A stretch of 64,000 nucleotides of DNA, from the NCBI GenBank assembly GCA_964036195.1, contig OZ038457.1, forward strand, positions 16,829,147-16,893,146. The letters run 5' to 3'. Source of the DNA: Sphaerolaimus hirsutus. Taxonomy: Eukaryota > Nematoda > Chromadorea > Monhysterida > Sphaerolaimidae. Below are positions 49,201-60,744 of the stretch, piece by piece. The position numbers and the translations under genes are program-made. The stretch's first letter is position 1. Each line of letters starts with the position of its first letter. The notes under the pieces are model-generated. The model had not been told where the DNA came from. It made no database searches and saw only the letters and a program-made list of their open reading frames with translations.

Positions 49201-50113
49201 TTTTCCGGGATTGGGATTTTGTCCAGAAAAATCTGGTTCTCAAAGGATAATTTTTAAATAATCTTTCACAAATCGTCTAACACGCTTGGATGCCAGATAA
49301 GTGGGATACAATTTGCACCCTAAAAGAACAGAATGGATCAATGGTACTGGTGCCATTTGTAGGTGCTGCACAATGGAGGGGCTGGCATTGACATTGACAC
49401 CAGTGTCTACTATAATTACCTATACATATCTAAATATATAGGTAGGTATATATAAAATACCTAAATTCATGGTAATAAGCACTGCATTGAGTACATTTAT
49501 AATGGTCTAAATATGCTCATGAAAATAGCAGAGAGATACTGTGAGGTGGGGAAATTGCATGCCTGCACGCAAGATTTTTGCATACTGCCCCCAAAATTAT
49601 CGTATAAAAGTGCCATTCCTGGCATCTTTTATGTCTGGTTGGGGGGCAATAAATTTTTCCAGGTTTGAGATCATGATTGTAGTTTTGGGATCGGGATCGG
49701 GATTGGGATTTTCAAACTATCGGGATCGGAATCGGGATTGAGGTTTCGGGATCGGGACTGCAAAATCCCGAAAAGTTTCATGATTCGGGATCGGGATCCC
49801 GTTTGGACCCTAGTAAAGACGGTTCATTATTTAAACCGTCTTGGCAGTGTCCGTGCCACCGCTGCAGTCTGCGACAAAGCTTTGGCTAAGATATAAAGCA
49901 TATCCAAGGTAAACAATTCTCTGCGGCGGTTATCGCCGAGCTTACCAACAGCAGTTCGTAACTAAGTAAATACATCTGGGGCAGCCGGACCTTGAATACA
50001 AAAGTCCATTTTTCATCATGTGGGTATTCCATTTCTGCTTTATTTGTGGTCTCACTTACAAAAGTGAACGCAATGAGCCGTGGGCGCTCGTTTGCGGCCG
50101 CTATGAAATGACA
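46249..50113 (-). CDS. Unidentified gene with one C-terminal membrane segment (tentative model)
   Basis: Tentative exons, 5' to 3': 50060-50113, 48815-48868, 48542-48643, 46956-47197, 46249-46504. Borders are GT..AG and phases agree (0, 0, 0, 2). The two best pieces are 48542-48643, a GC-rich exon reading ELSTASVVNNSALFIDGMH, and 46956-47197, which encodes SESDKYWLGMGCLFLWLTVV, a clear membrane helix preceded by Arg-Arg and followed by a Gly/Ser/Thr-rich tail. The last exon (basic, to a stop at 46249) and the 50060 exon (strong GTAAGT donor, weak acceptor) are less sure, and the 5' end is not found. Tail-anchored SNAREs such as Sec20 have a similar RR...DK plus helix ending, but the spacing and the upstream exons do not fit, so I give no family. 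The intron at 48644-48814 is formed by a family B element. Confidence 0.4.
47606..48251. repeat. Family A element carrying a family N insertion
   Basis: Ends TACCGTATTTCCTCGAAATA and GATTCCGAGAAATTACGGTA; family N lies at 47718-47911. In the gene-body intron of the unidentified gene. Confidence 0.65.
47718..47911. repeat. Family N repeat, reverse orientation, inside family A
   Basis: CAGACAGATCGCCCTACAATG at the left and ATGGGATATGGTAGATTTCA, GGTGTAATGTCGCTGGAGT at the right. Confidence 0.7.
48638..48814 (-). mobile_element. Family B element forming an intron in the unidentified gene
   Basis: A 177-bp palindrome (centre GGCAACC / GAGTTGCC near 48720) flanked by CAG on both sides (48635-48637 and 48815-48817 in plus orientation). 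Donor GTGCCACTCCC is the element end. Because the target copy reads CTG on the coding strand, the acceptor is not at the element's end; the nearest AG (GGGAG) lies 9 nt upstream of the end of the second target copy. Using it keeps the frame and adds CPL before GAERRAMM. Confidence 0.72.
49104..49812. mobile_element. Family E element, longest copy
   Basis: Ends TAGGGTTCGAATGGGAT and ATCCCGTTTGGACCCTA; flanking 8-mers GTGAAGAC and GTAAAGAC (seven of eight). The centre resembles family D (CTTTTATGTCTGG, GTGCCATT). Confidence 0.8.
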
Positions 50114-50382
50114 CTGCATGATTTCATGCCCTGGGCTAATATCATATAAAATTAAGATAACCAGACCTGGTCAAGGGGGTGGCAGATGCCCCCCCCCTTC
50201 CATCATACTTCGCTGCCACAAATTTGGATTTTCTTGGGATAGTAACTTTGATATGTCATAAATACTATGTACAAAAATTAGTTTGATGAAATATAAAGAT
50301 CTAAAAAACCATATCAAATAAATATAAACAGTGACCTATGAGTCGGGTGATGTTAGGTAATACGACGACAGTATAGGTTCAG

Positions 50383-50602
50383 GTGCCATTTCCAGACCCT
50401 GCAAAAATGAAAAAATCTGTAACCCTGCTCTGCTCTGTAAAATGAAAAATGTACTGCAACATGTTGAAATTCATGTATAATAGCGTCAAGAATAGTGTCA
50501 AAATCTCGTTTAGGTATTTCTTTAATGTTTTATTAACATTTTTCATGACATTTTACACTACCTTTGGCACTTTTATGCTTTTACAGTGCAGCTTACAGTG
50601 CA
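50383..50602. mobile_element. Family B element, right end eroded
   Basis: Left flank CAG then GTGCCATTTCCAGACCCTGC. Internal CATGTTGAAATTCATG-type repeats are degenerate and the right terminus is not clear. Confidence 0.55.
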
Positions 50603-50764
50603 TAGTTGTTAAAACGTAATTACTTTTACTCGATAAATACGTATACTCGAGTACAGAGTAAATACGTTTACGTTTCCTCCTAAAAAAAGTTCCGGTACTC
50701 GCTTTTACGTATACTGTTTGAAAGTACTCGAGTACAGAAACCGTATTTAAGATCACCTTTTATA

Positions 50765-51572
50765 TACCGTATTTCCTCGAAATACCACCCCCATATAATT
50801 AACCCCCCCCCCCCCTTCGAAATACCCCCAGGTGTTTTCGAGCTGGGGAAAAATAAACCCCCCTCGAAATACGGGAGGGTACTGATGAACATCTCCGCAA
50901 TGAACATCCCAACCCACTTATGAATGATCATCCTACAGTGCGAGATGTTCATTACCTCTCGTGTATTGATGAACACCTTCAATGTACTGATGAACCTCCC
51001 ACTCCCCATGTGTATTCAATGCATGCGGTTAGATCTAAGCAGACAATGGGGATTATGTAGTGCAAATAGATAAGTGAGTGCAAGCCCTATTTTACTGTCA
51101 ATCATAAAATGATTTTTAAGGTAATGAACATAAATGTGTGCATTTGATATGACATACCGTATTACCTCGAAATACCCCCATGGGGGTTTATTATTTCGCC
51201 AGCAAAATTTGAGGGGGGTTAATTCGAGGGGGGGGGGGTTTATTCGAGGGGGGTTTTATTATTTCGCCAGAAATTTTCGTGAAATTCATCGTAAGATACA
51301 CGCGTTTTCTTACACAAAAACGGTAATAAATGAAAGAAATTAGGTTATATTGGGGCCTTAGATGTACATCTGTACACAAATGAGCGTAAAAGTGTAGCTG
51401 CGATGCAAATAAGTAGTAATCAATACATCATGTACATTGCATACATGATGTACATCATTCCGGAGGGGGGGTATTTCGAGGGGGGGTTTATTATTTCCCC
51501 AGCCCATTTTGAGGGGGGGTTAATTCGAGGGGGGGGTTAATTCAAGGGGGGGATAATTCGAGGTAATACGGT
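50765..51572. repeat. Compound family A element
   Basis: Ends TACCGTATTTCCTCGAAATA and AATTCGAGGTAATACGGTAA, with further internal ends (TACCGTATTACCTCGAAATA at 51157), so at least two copies are nested or fused. Confidence 0.65.
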
Positions 51573-52302
51573 AAATACGATTATTTGTAGTTCAAAAGGG
51601 CACTAATTTTCCATTCAGAATAAACAATTTGGTGTATAAGTGATGAAAATAAATAAGTGTGCATTAGAAAGGTCATCAAATGTATTTTTGTTTCTAAAAT
51701 GACAATTTTCTGTTGCTTCAATAAGAAAATTTTGAAGAAATCATATCATTTTTGTAAAAAATACTAAAAAATCACTATAAAATGACATCTACTATGTCTT
51801 CCAGTGTAAAACTAACTTTCACATGTAAAAATTGGCAGCTTTTTCTTTTTCCAGGGGAAAAGTACTCACTTTTACATTTTTCTGGAAAAGAAGTAATTTA
51901 CTCACAATTACACATGAGTACGAGTAAAAAAGTATTTTACATTTTTTTAACTTTGTGGTGAGTAAAAAAATACTTAGGTACATTTAAATATACTTTTGAA
52001 AAAGTTCAGTAATTTGAACAACTCTGATGTGCCATGTATTCCAAAAAACGCCACAGATGGAGGATTAATTAAGCTTTGAACTTTGACCGTTGCCGACATA
52101 TTTAGGTTACAACAGACGTAAGTGACGTGAGATGTTCATCGCTACATTAGCTTTTGTATGATCATCAGGTGTTCAGAATTATTGACCGATGATCATACAC
52201 TATGTATGAATGATCATCTCAATTGGATGTTCATCGGTAAAGATGTTCATTGTGGAGATGTTCTTCAAGAATCTACCCGAAATACCCCTGTCTGGAATGA
52301 TG

Positions 52303-52370
52303 TACATCATGTATTCAATGTACATGATGTATTCAATGTACATGATGTATTCAATGTACATGATGTATTT
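52303..52370. repeat. 18-bp tandem repeat, near four units
   Basis: Unit TACATGATGTATTCAATG repeated; each unit plus the next few bases contains ATGTACAT or CATGATG, so the array is itself partly palindromic. Lone relatives lie at 51425-51455. Confidence 0.9.
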
Positions 52371-52494
52371 ATCTAAGCAAGTTTGTATCGCAGATACACA
52401 TATACGCCAACTTGTGTAGGTATTTGTTCACGTTAACTCCCGTTTTGCGTATGTAAAAGCGTACTCTTTACTGTGAATTTCATGAAAATTTCTG

Positions 52495-53067
52495 GCAAAA
52501 TAATAACCCTCCCTCGAATAAGCCCCCCCTCGAAATACCCCCTCAAAATTTCCACTCTGAAAAAATAAACCCCCTGGGGCCAGATTAAATTCTCCCTACA
52601 GATTTGTAGGGTAGGGCGTATGCCCGATAGATTTTTTTAAGTTCAGCCGCATCGACGCACATGCACCAAGAGCAAGGCGGTTTGTAGAATATACGAAACC
52701 ATCCCTTAAGGTCGCCGATATTGCAATATGACGTATATCACTTCGATTTTGGCACGGAAATCATGATTTCGTCATTTCTTGGCTGTCGGCCAATTCGTCT
52801 TTTATTTTATTTTGTCGGGCGGGTTACTTGCATAAGTCGCGCTTTTGTGTAGTTAGGTGGTCACTTTTTTAGTGTTCACTGTCTGCAACCGAAACCATGA
52901 GGGCAGCGACGGGAAAGAAATGCATGCACAAGCGTATCCGCCGTGATCTCGGTGCATGTGCGTCGATGCGGCTGAACTTTAAAGAATCTATCGGGCGTAC
53001 GCCCTACCCTACAAATCTGTAGGGGAATTAAATCTGGCCCCTGGGGGTATTTCGAGGAAATACGGTA
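52495..53067. repeat. Family A element split by a palindrome
   Basis: Right end TATTTCGAGGAAATACGGTA; left part AATAACCCTCCCTCGAATAA. The palindrome 52578-53040 is inserted in it. Confidence 0.6.
52578..53040. repeat. Palindrome (family S)
   Basis: Left GGCCAGATTAAATTCTCCCT and TAGGGTAGGGCGTATGCCCG; right CGGGCGTACGCCCTACCCTA and GGGGAATTAAATCTGGCC. The centre 52680-52960 is unique. Confidence 0.85.
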
Positions 53068-53864
53068 GATTTTTAAAGGCATAGAAGGGAGAAAATATGC
53101 ACAAAAAATATGGGAAACTAGTCGAAAATAGGTATAGAACCAAATATATCAAAAATTATGTCAAAAATTACATAAAATTGGTAAAAAAATTGGCGAAAAT
53201 GATTGATTTTGAGAGAAAATTTTGGCGACATTTCTCAAAAGTACTCGCGTTTACGTTTTCTGAGGGGAAAGTACGTTTACTCACGTTAACTCATGAGTAA
53301 AAGTAAAAACAATTTACTTTACGTTTTCTGTACTCAGGGGGTGAGTAAAAATAAACGTACTATACGTTTACGTATAGTTTGAAAAAAGTTTGGTACTTTT
53401 AACAACTCTGTATACAGTGTCTAGAAGTGGCCCCTGGCCGGACGTTGCCTTCAAAGTTACTCGTTTAACATTTTTGGTTGCAACTGTCAAAATGTTGCAC
53501 AACTGCCAGAGAAACCAAATTGCCCAGCTGCAGCGTGAAAGGTGGCATTCATTTCCTGCGCATGAAAATTGCGCTGCGAAATAAGTCGACCGGCCGCTGG
53601 CAGGCGCTTTCCGAGCGACTTAGCTAATGAGCGCTATTGACATTCCGCGTTGACATTCGGTAAATGTGGAAGTCGAGTTATTTGACTGACGTGACGCTGT
53701 GGTTGGCCGACTTGGCAGCCACTTTTCATATCGTTGATTATCTGCATTCGTGCGGTAAAAAGCACATTCAGAACGGTCGTGATGGATGGAATCAGGGACT
53801 CTCAGACCTCAGATGGACTCTCAGACCCTAGAGCCTCGAAGCTATCAGTTTTTTTGCACCCCAG

Positions 53865-54060
53865 TGCGAATCCTAGACCATGTAAAGTGTAAATTTAAGT
53901 GTCAAATGTCAATCAAAAAATAAGAAAAGATTTTCTTACTGAACTTTACATGACATTTGACACTTAACTTTACATTTGTCATGACAATTGACAGTTTGCA
54001 TGACATTTTACATAACACTTGACACTTTACTTTGCACACTTTACAGAGTCTGGAACTACC
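53865..54060. mobile_element. Family B element
   Basis: Left flank CAG then TGCGAATCCTAGACCATG; right ACAGAGTCTGGAACTACC followed by CGG. Internal AAAGTGTCAAATGTC repeats. Confidence 0.65.
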
Positions 54061-54895
54061 CGGTGTGGTACAACCAGCCCAAACTCGAGAATAAAAAAAA
54101 CCACCTTCAAACCCATGACTCAGCACCAAACCGGACAAAATTGAGCCACCCTGTACTGAAAGGTAAACGGACGAAAGCCGGCGTGCGGACTGTTAACGTC
54201 AAACGTGAATTCAATGGGGCCCACGCGTTACGGAGCTAACGGGGCACTGGATCTGACGGACGCATGGACCCGCACTTTTTCTTTTTATGCGCTGATGATA
54301 AATGGACGCAAACGTCCTGTTTATTAGCGTACAATAACCTAAATTGAATGGCTGCGCATTGAAATAATAAATCAGACTATTGGGTGGAGTTTTATGGAAG
54401 TTTGCTTGTTGGCAGCTTGCTCGATGCCGGGTATTTTGCGTGTTTGATTCGATGCATGGAGGCGGGTCACTGAAAAAGCGATTTGGTGTTAGTGTTAGGG
54501 AGAGCGCATGGCGCCGCTGCTAACTCTGGCTTGCTGGCAACACAAATCAGCGCCAGCACACTGATTTTGGCGCTGAAATGGCGCCGGCGCCAAGGACTTT
54601 CAGTGGCGCTTTTATGTCACTAGACCGAGTAAATTTACTGACTCTTGTTACTAATTGATGGTGGACCCATGGTAACAGCGCAAACCATAGTAAAATTTCA
54701 TCAGGATATTAAATCACTTCGATTCGCGGACGTATCGTTATGTGCCAGCTTGTCCCTTTTTCTTTTATACGGCTCTTCAGCTTTATGCCTGAAAGCAGCC
54801 GTTTGCACGACTGTTTCATGTGACGAAATAATAAAAAATAAAAATTGTTTCGCAACATTCCACAGCGACAACCGCGCACATCACTACCAAAAAAT

Positions 54896-57800
54896 ATGAG
54901 TTTGCCACTGTGTAAATACGGTGAAAAGTGCTATCGGAAAAACCCAGAACATCTGAAGCAGTTCCTTCATCCGCATCTCGATGACTCTCCCTCCACATCG
55001 AACACACAGAATAACTTATCTAAAGGTTTGGTATTTGGCAAACTGCCAAAATTGTAAATTTGTGAATTTTGCGCGTGTTTCACATGCTATATGCATTTTT
55101 TTAGATAGAATGCGGCCGCCGCCCGCGAAGCGGCCCCGAAATAGTGCCAAGAACGTCGAGAAAATAATCGAAAGCGCCGGGGATGTACCTTTATTTTTAA
55201 GTACCGTGGAAGGCGTCGAAGAAAAGTCTATTGGGGGACCTTTTATGCACTGATTTTCCTTAACAGCACCGATGTTCTCCACTCAGATTCAACGAGAATT
55301 GTTTGAGCCTTCGCGATATTCTGTTTCAACGTGATTTATTTGGCAAACTCGTCAGATCGATTCATTTCAATTTTATGGTGGAACTTGATTGGTTGCTGGT
55401 TCAGTATCCATACGTGGATAGGTGGAAACCGATGGACATCGTTGTCGGTGTACAACAAGGTAACGACTCCATTTTTCGGACCTACATAAGTTCCACAAGT
55501 GCCGCATCTACAAGACCCAAATCGAAACATAAGACTGGGGGCAAGTTCCACAAGTGGCGAAGTAAAGTAAAGTGAAGAAAGGTAAAGAGTAATATAAAAA
55601 TTGAAGAGTAAAGTCAGAATTAGTTCAAGTTTCAAGTTTATTTGTTCGGAGCAAATAGGAACTGCACGAAAGTGTGTTAAATTTAAGAGTAAAAAGTAAA
55701 GTACTTTGCCACTTGCGTAACTGGCCCCGGATGTGCGGTGTCATGTGATGTTCTTGCTCCAAAATTTTTTTCCATAGTTAATAGTCAACTTTTGACCCAG
55801 GCACCAGTGCCCATGAGCTGCGAACTGATGCGGCTAAGTTGGGTGTGAAAGAAAATGTCAAAATTTTCGGCGCTGTCCTTCCGGTGCCATTTGGCACACA
55901 TCACACAAAAATGTCCATTTTGCATTATGAGCATGGTATCAGAATCATAATAAGTACAGCGAATTTGATTTACAGGGACTGGTCACAGAAAACGCAGGTG
56001 AATTTCTGCTTGAGAGGGTGAAAAATGATGGTCACACAACAATTTTACCAAATTACAGGAACTTTTCGTGACACCAATACTTCCACTGTCACGTGAAAAT
56101 GCCACAGACGAGCAACCATTCAGGGAGGATCTTTTGAGATATTTGAAAGCGTATAATCTGAGCGATCATTTGAAAACGTGGATTGAACTGATTGGAAAAG
56201 TTGACTGTGGTCAACTAAAGGTATCAGTAGGGATGGCGGTTTTTTAAACAGTTTAAAAAACAGGTGTCGAAACCGTTTCTTTTTTAAAAACATCAGCCAA
56301 TTTTTTTAGTACTAAGCACATGGAAGCTTCCTTTGCTTTGTGCTGTTGTGTTGTAATAAGCTGCGATATGTTTGTGCAGTATATAATATCCAACCAACGT
56401 GCTCCCACATACTTCTACAGTGTGTAACATCACTGTCAATGTTGCCTTCTCTTATAACCTTATTTAAGCATTATTCCATGTCCAACTTCACTTGAAGTTA
56501 TGAACGGTCGTAAAGGCAATATACACAATGGGTTGACATCAAAATGACCGAAATTTGACAGAAATAACCACTTATAATGTTGACTCATAACCATATTTGG
56601 AAACTTTTGAAGAAGAAAAGCAGGTTTTTTAAGGTTATTTTAATGGGTTCGCTGAAAAAAAACTTTTTTACCACCCCTAGTATCGGAGCAAAATTGTACA
56701 TTTATGCCGTTATGCTGTTTTAAAAAACACACCAAAATTACTCATTTCAGTGCCGATTGGTTGCTTCTGTACCTGGGTACCATAAAGATACTGCACTAGC
56801 AGAGTGGGGTCATTTGCGCCTCAGAAAGTTGTTAAAGCGAAACTCAGTTGACAAGGAAACATCTGAAGGTACTGCCAGGACTTTGGTTTGTCTATTTTAT
56901 TTTTGTATTTTTATTTGGCTTAACTTCGGTCTCTTGGCACTATTTATTGACATCACCATTCCGACCGCAGATTTGCCAAGCGAGTTCGATAGGAAGCTTG
57001 GGGCCGAACGCCCAAAAATGGTTGATTGAGCAACTGGGGCGGAGTATGGCACCAGTTGTGGGGCCTGTGCCACAGATAAAATTGGTGAATTTCGTTTTTG
57101 TGGTTAGGTACGCGATAAAGATAACTTACCCCGTTATTGTCTCTTTTCATTTTCTTGATCTCACTTTTTCTTATTTTCAACTATATCAATATTTTTACAT
57201 AAATACTATTCAATATCTATTTTTTTGGCCATTTTTCAACTACCCTATATCCTCGAATAAGTCCCCAGCGGATTTATTTTTCACAAGTTTTAAACTGGGG
57301 TGTTATTTTTTAGGGGAGGAGCTATTTTTCCATCAGAATTTTGCATAAAATGTGCGATCAATTTATTGTGTAAATGGGGTTAAATGAGTTTCATAAATCA
57401 TAAGTTGGAATACAATTTCCATAATTGAATCGATAAGATCAATACTAGTTAGCACCAACTGCAACATAATACTCGAATTTTACAGAATACATATTTACAT
57501 AACACATTTTTCATACATTTTTTCAGTGATTTTTTCCACACTCGGCTAACAGGACCGGGGAAGGGGGGGGGATAATTCGATGATTTACAACCTATGTGGA
57601 AATCCTAGCGAGATTTGCTGCCCCCAACGAATTTGTCGTTTGTTTGCCTTATCAGTATATATCTCATTAATCCAAACCCCATGGGATATGCAGATTTTCC
57701 CATCAGCCGAAGACGTGCGCACCAGTTTGGAAGGTTACGCCGGCGGCGGCAGTTTGCCCTACAGGAAATCCAGCGATGCGAAGCAGCGCTGGCTCAGAGA

Positions 57801-59050
57801 TTACATGCACCGGTGTGTCACGATTTTGTGAACCGACCCAACCCTGCAGCCGATGCTAATGACCCTGTGCCTATGGGCATGTATCCCGCTGGACGTGTAG
57901 ACCCGGTCGACATGTGTCAGGGTCGTGCCTGTCCAGCGGGCAGGGCAGTAATAGTATTACTTTTTACCTTTTTTCATTTTTTTGCATTTTTTTCTTTCAA
58001 AAGTGACAAGTGAAAAGTAATCACTTTTTACTGGCGTTTCCGCGTGACATGTACGACCCCTACATGTCAAGCGGGTTTACATGTCTAGGGAGCCAAGGTA
58101 CGTCATGCTAATCACACACTCAGATGGAAATCAGACACCAAGGGCAGAACGCGCGCGCTGCCGCATGTCAAGTCATACACTTGCATCACCTGTGCTGAGG
58201 AAGGCTGTGCCGAAGCTGATTGGGCACTGGTGACCAGCGCCAACATGTCCAAGGCTGCTTGGGGGGAGCAGCAGAAATATAACACGCAGCTGTTTTGCAG
58301 GTTGGTGATATTCATATACTGCATAGGATGATTGCATAATGATATATTACAGGATATCGAACATATTTTCCAAGTCAGATACATGAAGTATTGATTTGAA
58401 AATCTTAAAATGTTAAATATGAACTGGATTCTTTGAGGTCCGACACCGGAGAACAATGTTTTGCGCGAATTTTTTCACATGGTGTTGGATCGAAAAGTTA
58501 AAACGTTGTTGGAAATTAATTACTTTACTCGGTGCAAGTTTGACTACCCCCAACGGCCAGTATTTAACCCGTTACGCGACACTTAGTCAACCAAGAAGTG
58601 CCACTTTGCAGGTCTTACGAACTGGGCGTTCTGTTCTTTGCGAGAACAAAGGAGGAGCGGCGAAGACTAGCTGCAGCTTTGCCATATGACGTGCCCAGTT
58701 TGAGGAAGTACAGAAAAGCTAATGGTTAGCTATAGCATTCTAATTTTAGCGATTTTTAATGACCTTCAAAAAAATAATAAAACAGTTTTTTGAACGGTCA
58801 TTAAAAACCGCCAAGTTATAAGAAGGCTAGTGTTTTGTATTTAATTTGATGTAATTTTAGTTTGGCCCATTCTTAGTTAGCTTCAATCTGTGCTGCCACA
58901 TGTTTTTATCTTTCACTTGCAGTGGATACATGCCTGCCGAAATACTCTGATCCAAAGGTGAACACTTCAATAAGCGGACAGGATGTGCCTTGGCTGGCTG
59001 ACGAAAAGTACACTGTACCAGATATTTTCGGCCACGTCTGTAACATGTGA
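54896..59050 (+). CDS. TDP1: Tyrosyl-DNA phosphodiesterase 1 with N-terminal PBZ zinc finger
   Basis: Eleven exons: 54896-55025, 55105-55225, 55287-55459, 55801-55997, 56059-56220, 56751-56885, 56971-57084, 57694-57812, 58124-58300, 58612-58724, 58923-59050. Phases all agree; 522 residues (human 608). Residues 6-25 form a PBZ-type finger, C6-x5-C12-x6-H19-x5-H25, with the diagnostic CYRKNPEH core. The catalytic domain shows both HKD motifs of the phospholipase D superfamily: FGTHHTK (His176, Lys178) and LPHVKSY (His398, Lys400), plus the conserved [45 protein letters not shown] and [10 protein letters not shown] blocks. The enzyme removes topoisomerase I peptides and other 3' adducts from DNA in the nucleus. 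Exon 6 must end at 56885: the nearer GTACTG site breaks the frame into the SSIGSLG exon. Introns 3, 5 and 7 carry repeats. An AATAAA at 59294-59299 is a candidate polyadenylation signal. Confidence 0.95.
55538..55727. mobile_element. Family M-like element in TDP1 intron 3
   Basis: GGGGCAAGTTCCACAAGTGG at the left and CCACTTGCGTAACTGGCCC at the right, flanked by CTG and CGG. Internal AAAGTAAAGTGAAG repeats. Confidence 0.65.
56228..56691. mobile_element. Diverged family F relative in TDP1 intron 5
   Basis: Begins TAGGGATGGCGGTTTTTTAA and ends TTTTTACCACCCCTAG; shares GTGCAGTATATAATATC and CCACTTATAATG blocks with the long copies. Confidence 0.65.
57241..57585. repeat. Family A element in TDP1 intron 7
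   Basis: Left TACCCTATATCCTCGAATAA, right GGGATAATTCGATGATTT; GGGGAGGAGCTATTTTT inside. Confidence 0.6.
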
Positions 59051-59293
59051 TGGTCGCTTGAAACGTTTATTGAATTTAAAAGCCAATTTTGCACTCGCAA
59101 AGATGGGATGAATAGGACACATTTACTTACATTATAGCAAATATTTTTGCAAAGATGCTCTAGGACTCACCTATGCGAATGCATTTGAATAGGTATATTT
59201 GAACAGATTTACGTAAATACATGAGCATTTTCACGACAATGCGGTCAAGCATAAGAATATACTACAGACATTTATAAGGTATTTAAATAAGCA

Positions 59294-59299
59294 AATAAA
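59294..59299 (+). terminator. Candidate polyadenylation signal of TDP1
   Basis: AATAAA lies 244 bp after the TDP1 stop codon, the first such hexamer I noticed on this strand after the gene. No transcript evidence is available here. Confidence 0.4.
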
Positions 59300-59579
59300 C
59301 TTTTCTTATAAAGACATCCTATAAATCAGTATTTGTGAATTGTTGACTACAACATAATCAGCATAAAATGAAAACTTTACACACAAATCAGGTATGCCTG
59401 AAAGCGTCAAAACAGTCACCCGTGGAAAAAGGAACGAGCTAAAGAAAAAGCTATCTCTAAAAAGAAGCATCATAGACTTCTCAGTGAGAAGCGCAGAACG
59501 CGAATCGCCGGGGTTGATTGAAATCGGATAAATTACGTGCTAGTCGCACAAATAATGACCAATGGCTAATGCCCTTCAT

Positions 59580-59721
59580 TAGGGTTCGAACGGGATCGGG
59601 TCCCCATCCCAAAAATTCAAGATTTTACAGTCCCGAAACCTAAATCCCGATCAATAAGATTTTAAAAAACCAATCCCGTGACCCCAATTCCGATCCCGTA
59701 GTCAATCCCGTTTGAACCCCA
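59580..59721. mobile_element. Short family E element
   Basis: Ends TAGGGTTCGAACGGGATC and GATCCCGTAGTCAATCCCGT followed by TTGAACCCCA; exact 8-bp duplication CCCTTCAT. Confidence 0.8.
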
Positions 59722-60744
59722 CCCTTCATATTTACGGTAAACACACAGTAGTTAATACAGTCGACACGCCAATTTGTGACTTATCGTTTCTCATATTTCA
59801 GAAGTTGCATACCGGTCGAGCGAAAGAAAGACTAAATAACCGTGTTGACTGTAGGTAAAAATATATTCCTGTATTTCTCACAAAGTTGACATTTTTCAAT
59901 GGTCTATACAAACATTCAGGGGAGTAACACAAAACAACGACAACAACAACAGAAAAGCTTGTGTATGTGTTCGTGTTGCCAAATTTAGTCACACATAATT
60001 AGTGATGGAAAAGCGCCAGAAAAATCGCGTCCTTCCATCACTAGCCACAAAATACATCGTCCGCCGAACTACTGGCATCTAGAAGCGCCTAACCGATAGA
60101 AAAAACATTCTGTGTAATTTTTGTCCATGCTCCCCGATCCTTCCAAGTGGTTTGAGAAAAAATGTTTTGGAACAAGTTTGAAGAACGATGAAAAATTCTC
60201 CATACAAAGATCGCCAAGATTCACTTCTCAAAGCTGTGAATCACGTTGCGCAGAATGAAACAATCCCAAATTCAAGGACAAATTTCCCCTGCTTCAGACC
60301 CCACTAGAGGCCAGTCCCGCACTCTGTAAAGTGCCCTGTCAAGTGTTATTTTCGGATGAAAGTTCATGTCTCGGGTAAATAAAAAATTTCAACGCTATCA
60401 AATACATATCAGATGACATGTGGAGAGGAAATAAACACCGCACTCCACTGAGTCCACCTTAGTTCCGTTGTTCAATGGCGTATCACACGCTGAATTTGGG
60501 TGAAATCGTGAGCATTCGACGTTTTTGGGATGCAGAAAAAGAAATCTACAGGGCGGAAACCTGTATAAGTAAACAAGTTAGGCCTGCATGCGAATTGCAT
60601 AAAGGAACAGGAACAAACTTTTCTCAGTGGGCCTGTTTTTCATCTAAAAGTTTTACTTTTTAAAATGGTTCCGCATCCACAAAATACATTCGAATGCACA
60701 ACGCGACCTTCAGCGCGTAATGCGCCATAGAACCCACAAAACAT

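Larger units (their letters stand above)
50114..54895. other. Repeat-rich region upstream of TDP1 and of the unidentified gene
   Basis: Made of family A (50765-51572, 52495-53067), family O remnants near 50610-50750, 51800-52025 and 53230-53410, family B (50383-50602, 53865-54060), a palindrome (52578-53040) and an 18-bp tandem repeat. The GC-rich part 53430-53800 could hold a 5' exon or promoter of the minus-strand gene but I could not define one. 54480-54620 contains clustered GGCGCC-like motifs. Confidence 0.5.
59051..60744. other. Convergent intergenic between TDP1 and USP44-like
   Basis: Contains a family E element (59580-59721) and a family B end fragment (60312-60370, GGCCAGTCCCGCACTCTGTA). 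A 62-codon reading frame at 60475-60663 has no recognisable features and I do not call it. Confidence 0.5.

Noticed and set aside
52303..52370. CRISPR-like array
   Set aside because: Units are contiguous without spacers and the window is animal nuclear DNA; it is a minisatellite.
56868..56870. GTACTG as the donor of TDP1 exon 6
   Set aside because: It breaks the frame into exon 7 (SSIGSLG). GTTTGT at 56886 keeps phase 0.
60475..60663. 62-codon frame starting MAYHTLNLGEIV
   Set aside because: Short, isolated between convergent genes and without similarity that I recognise.
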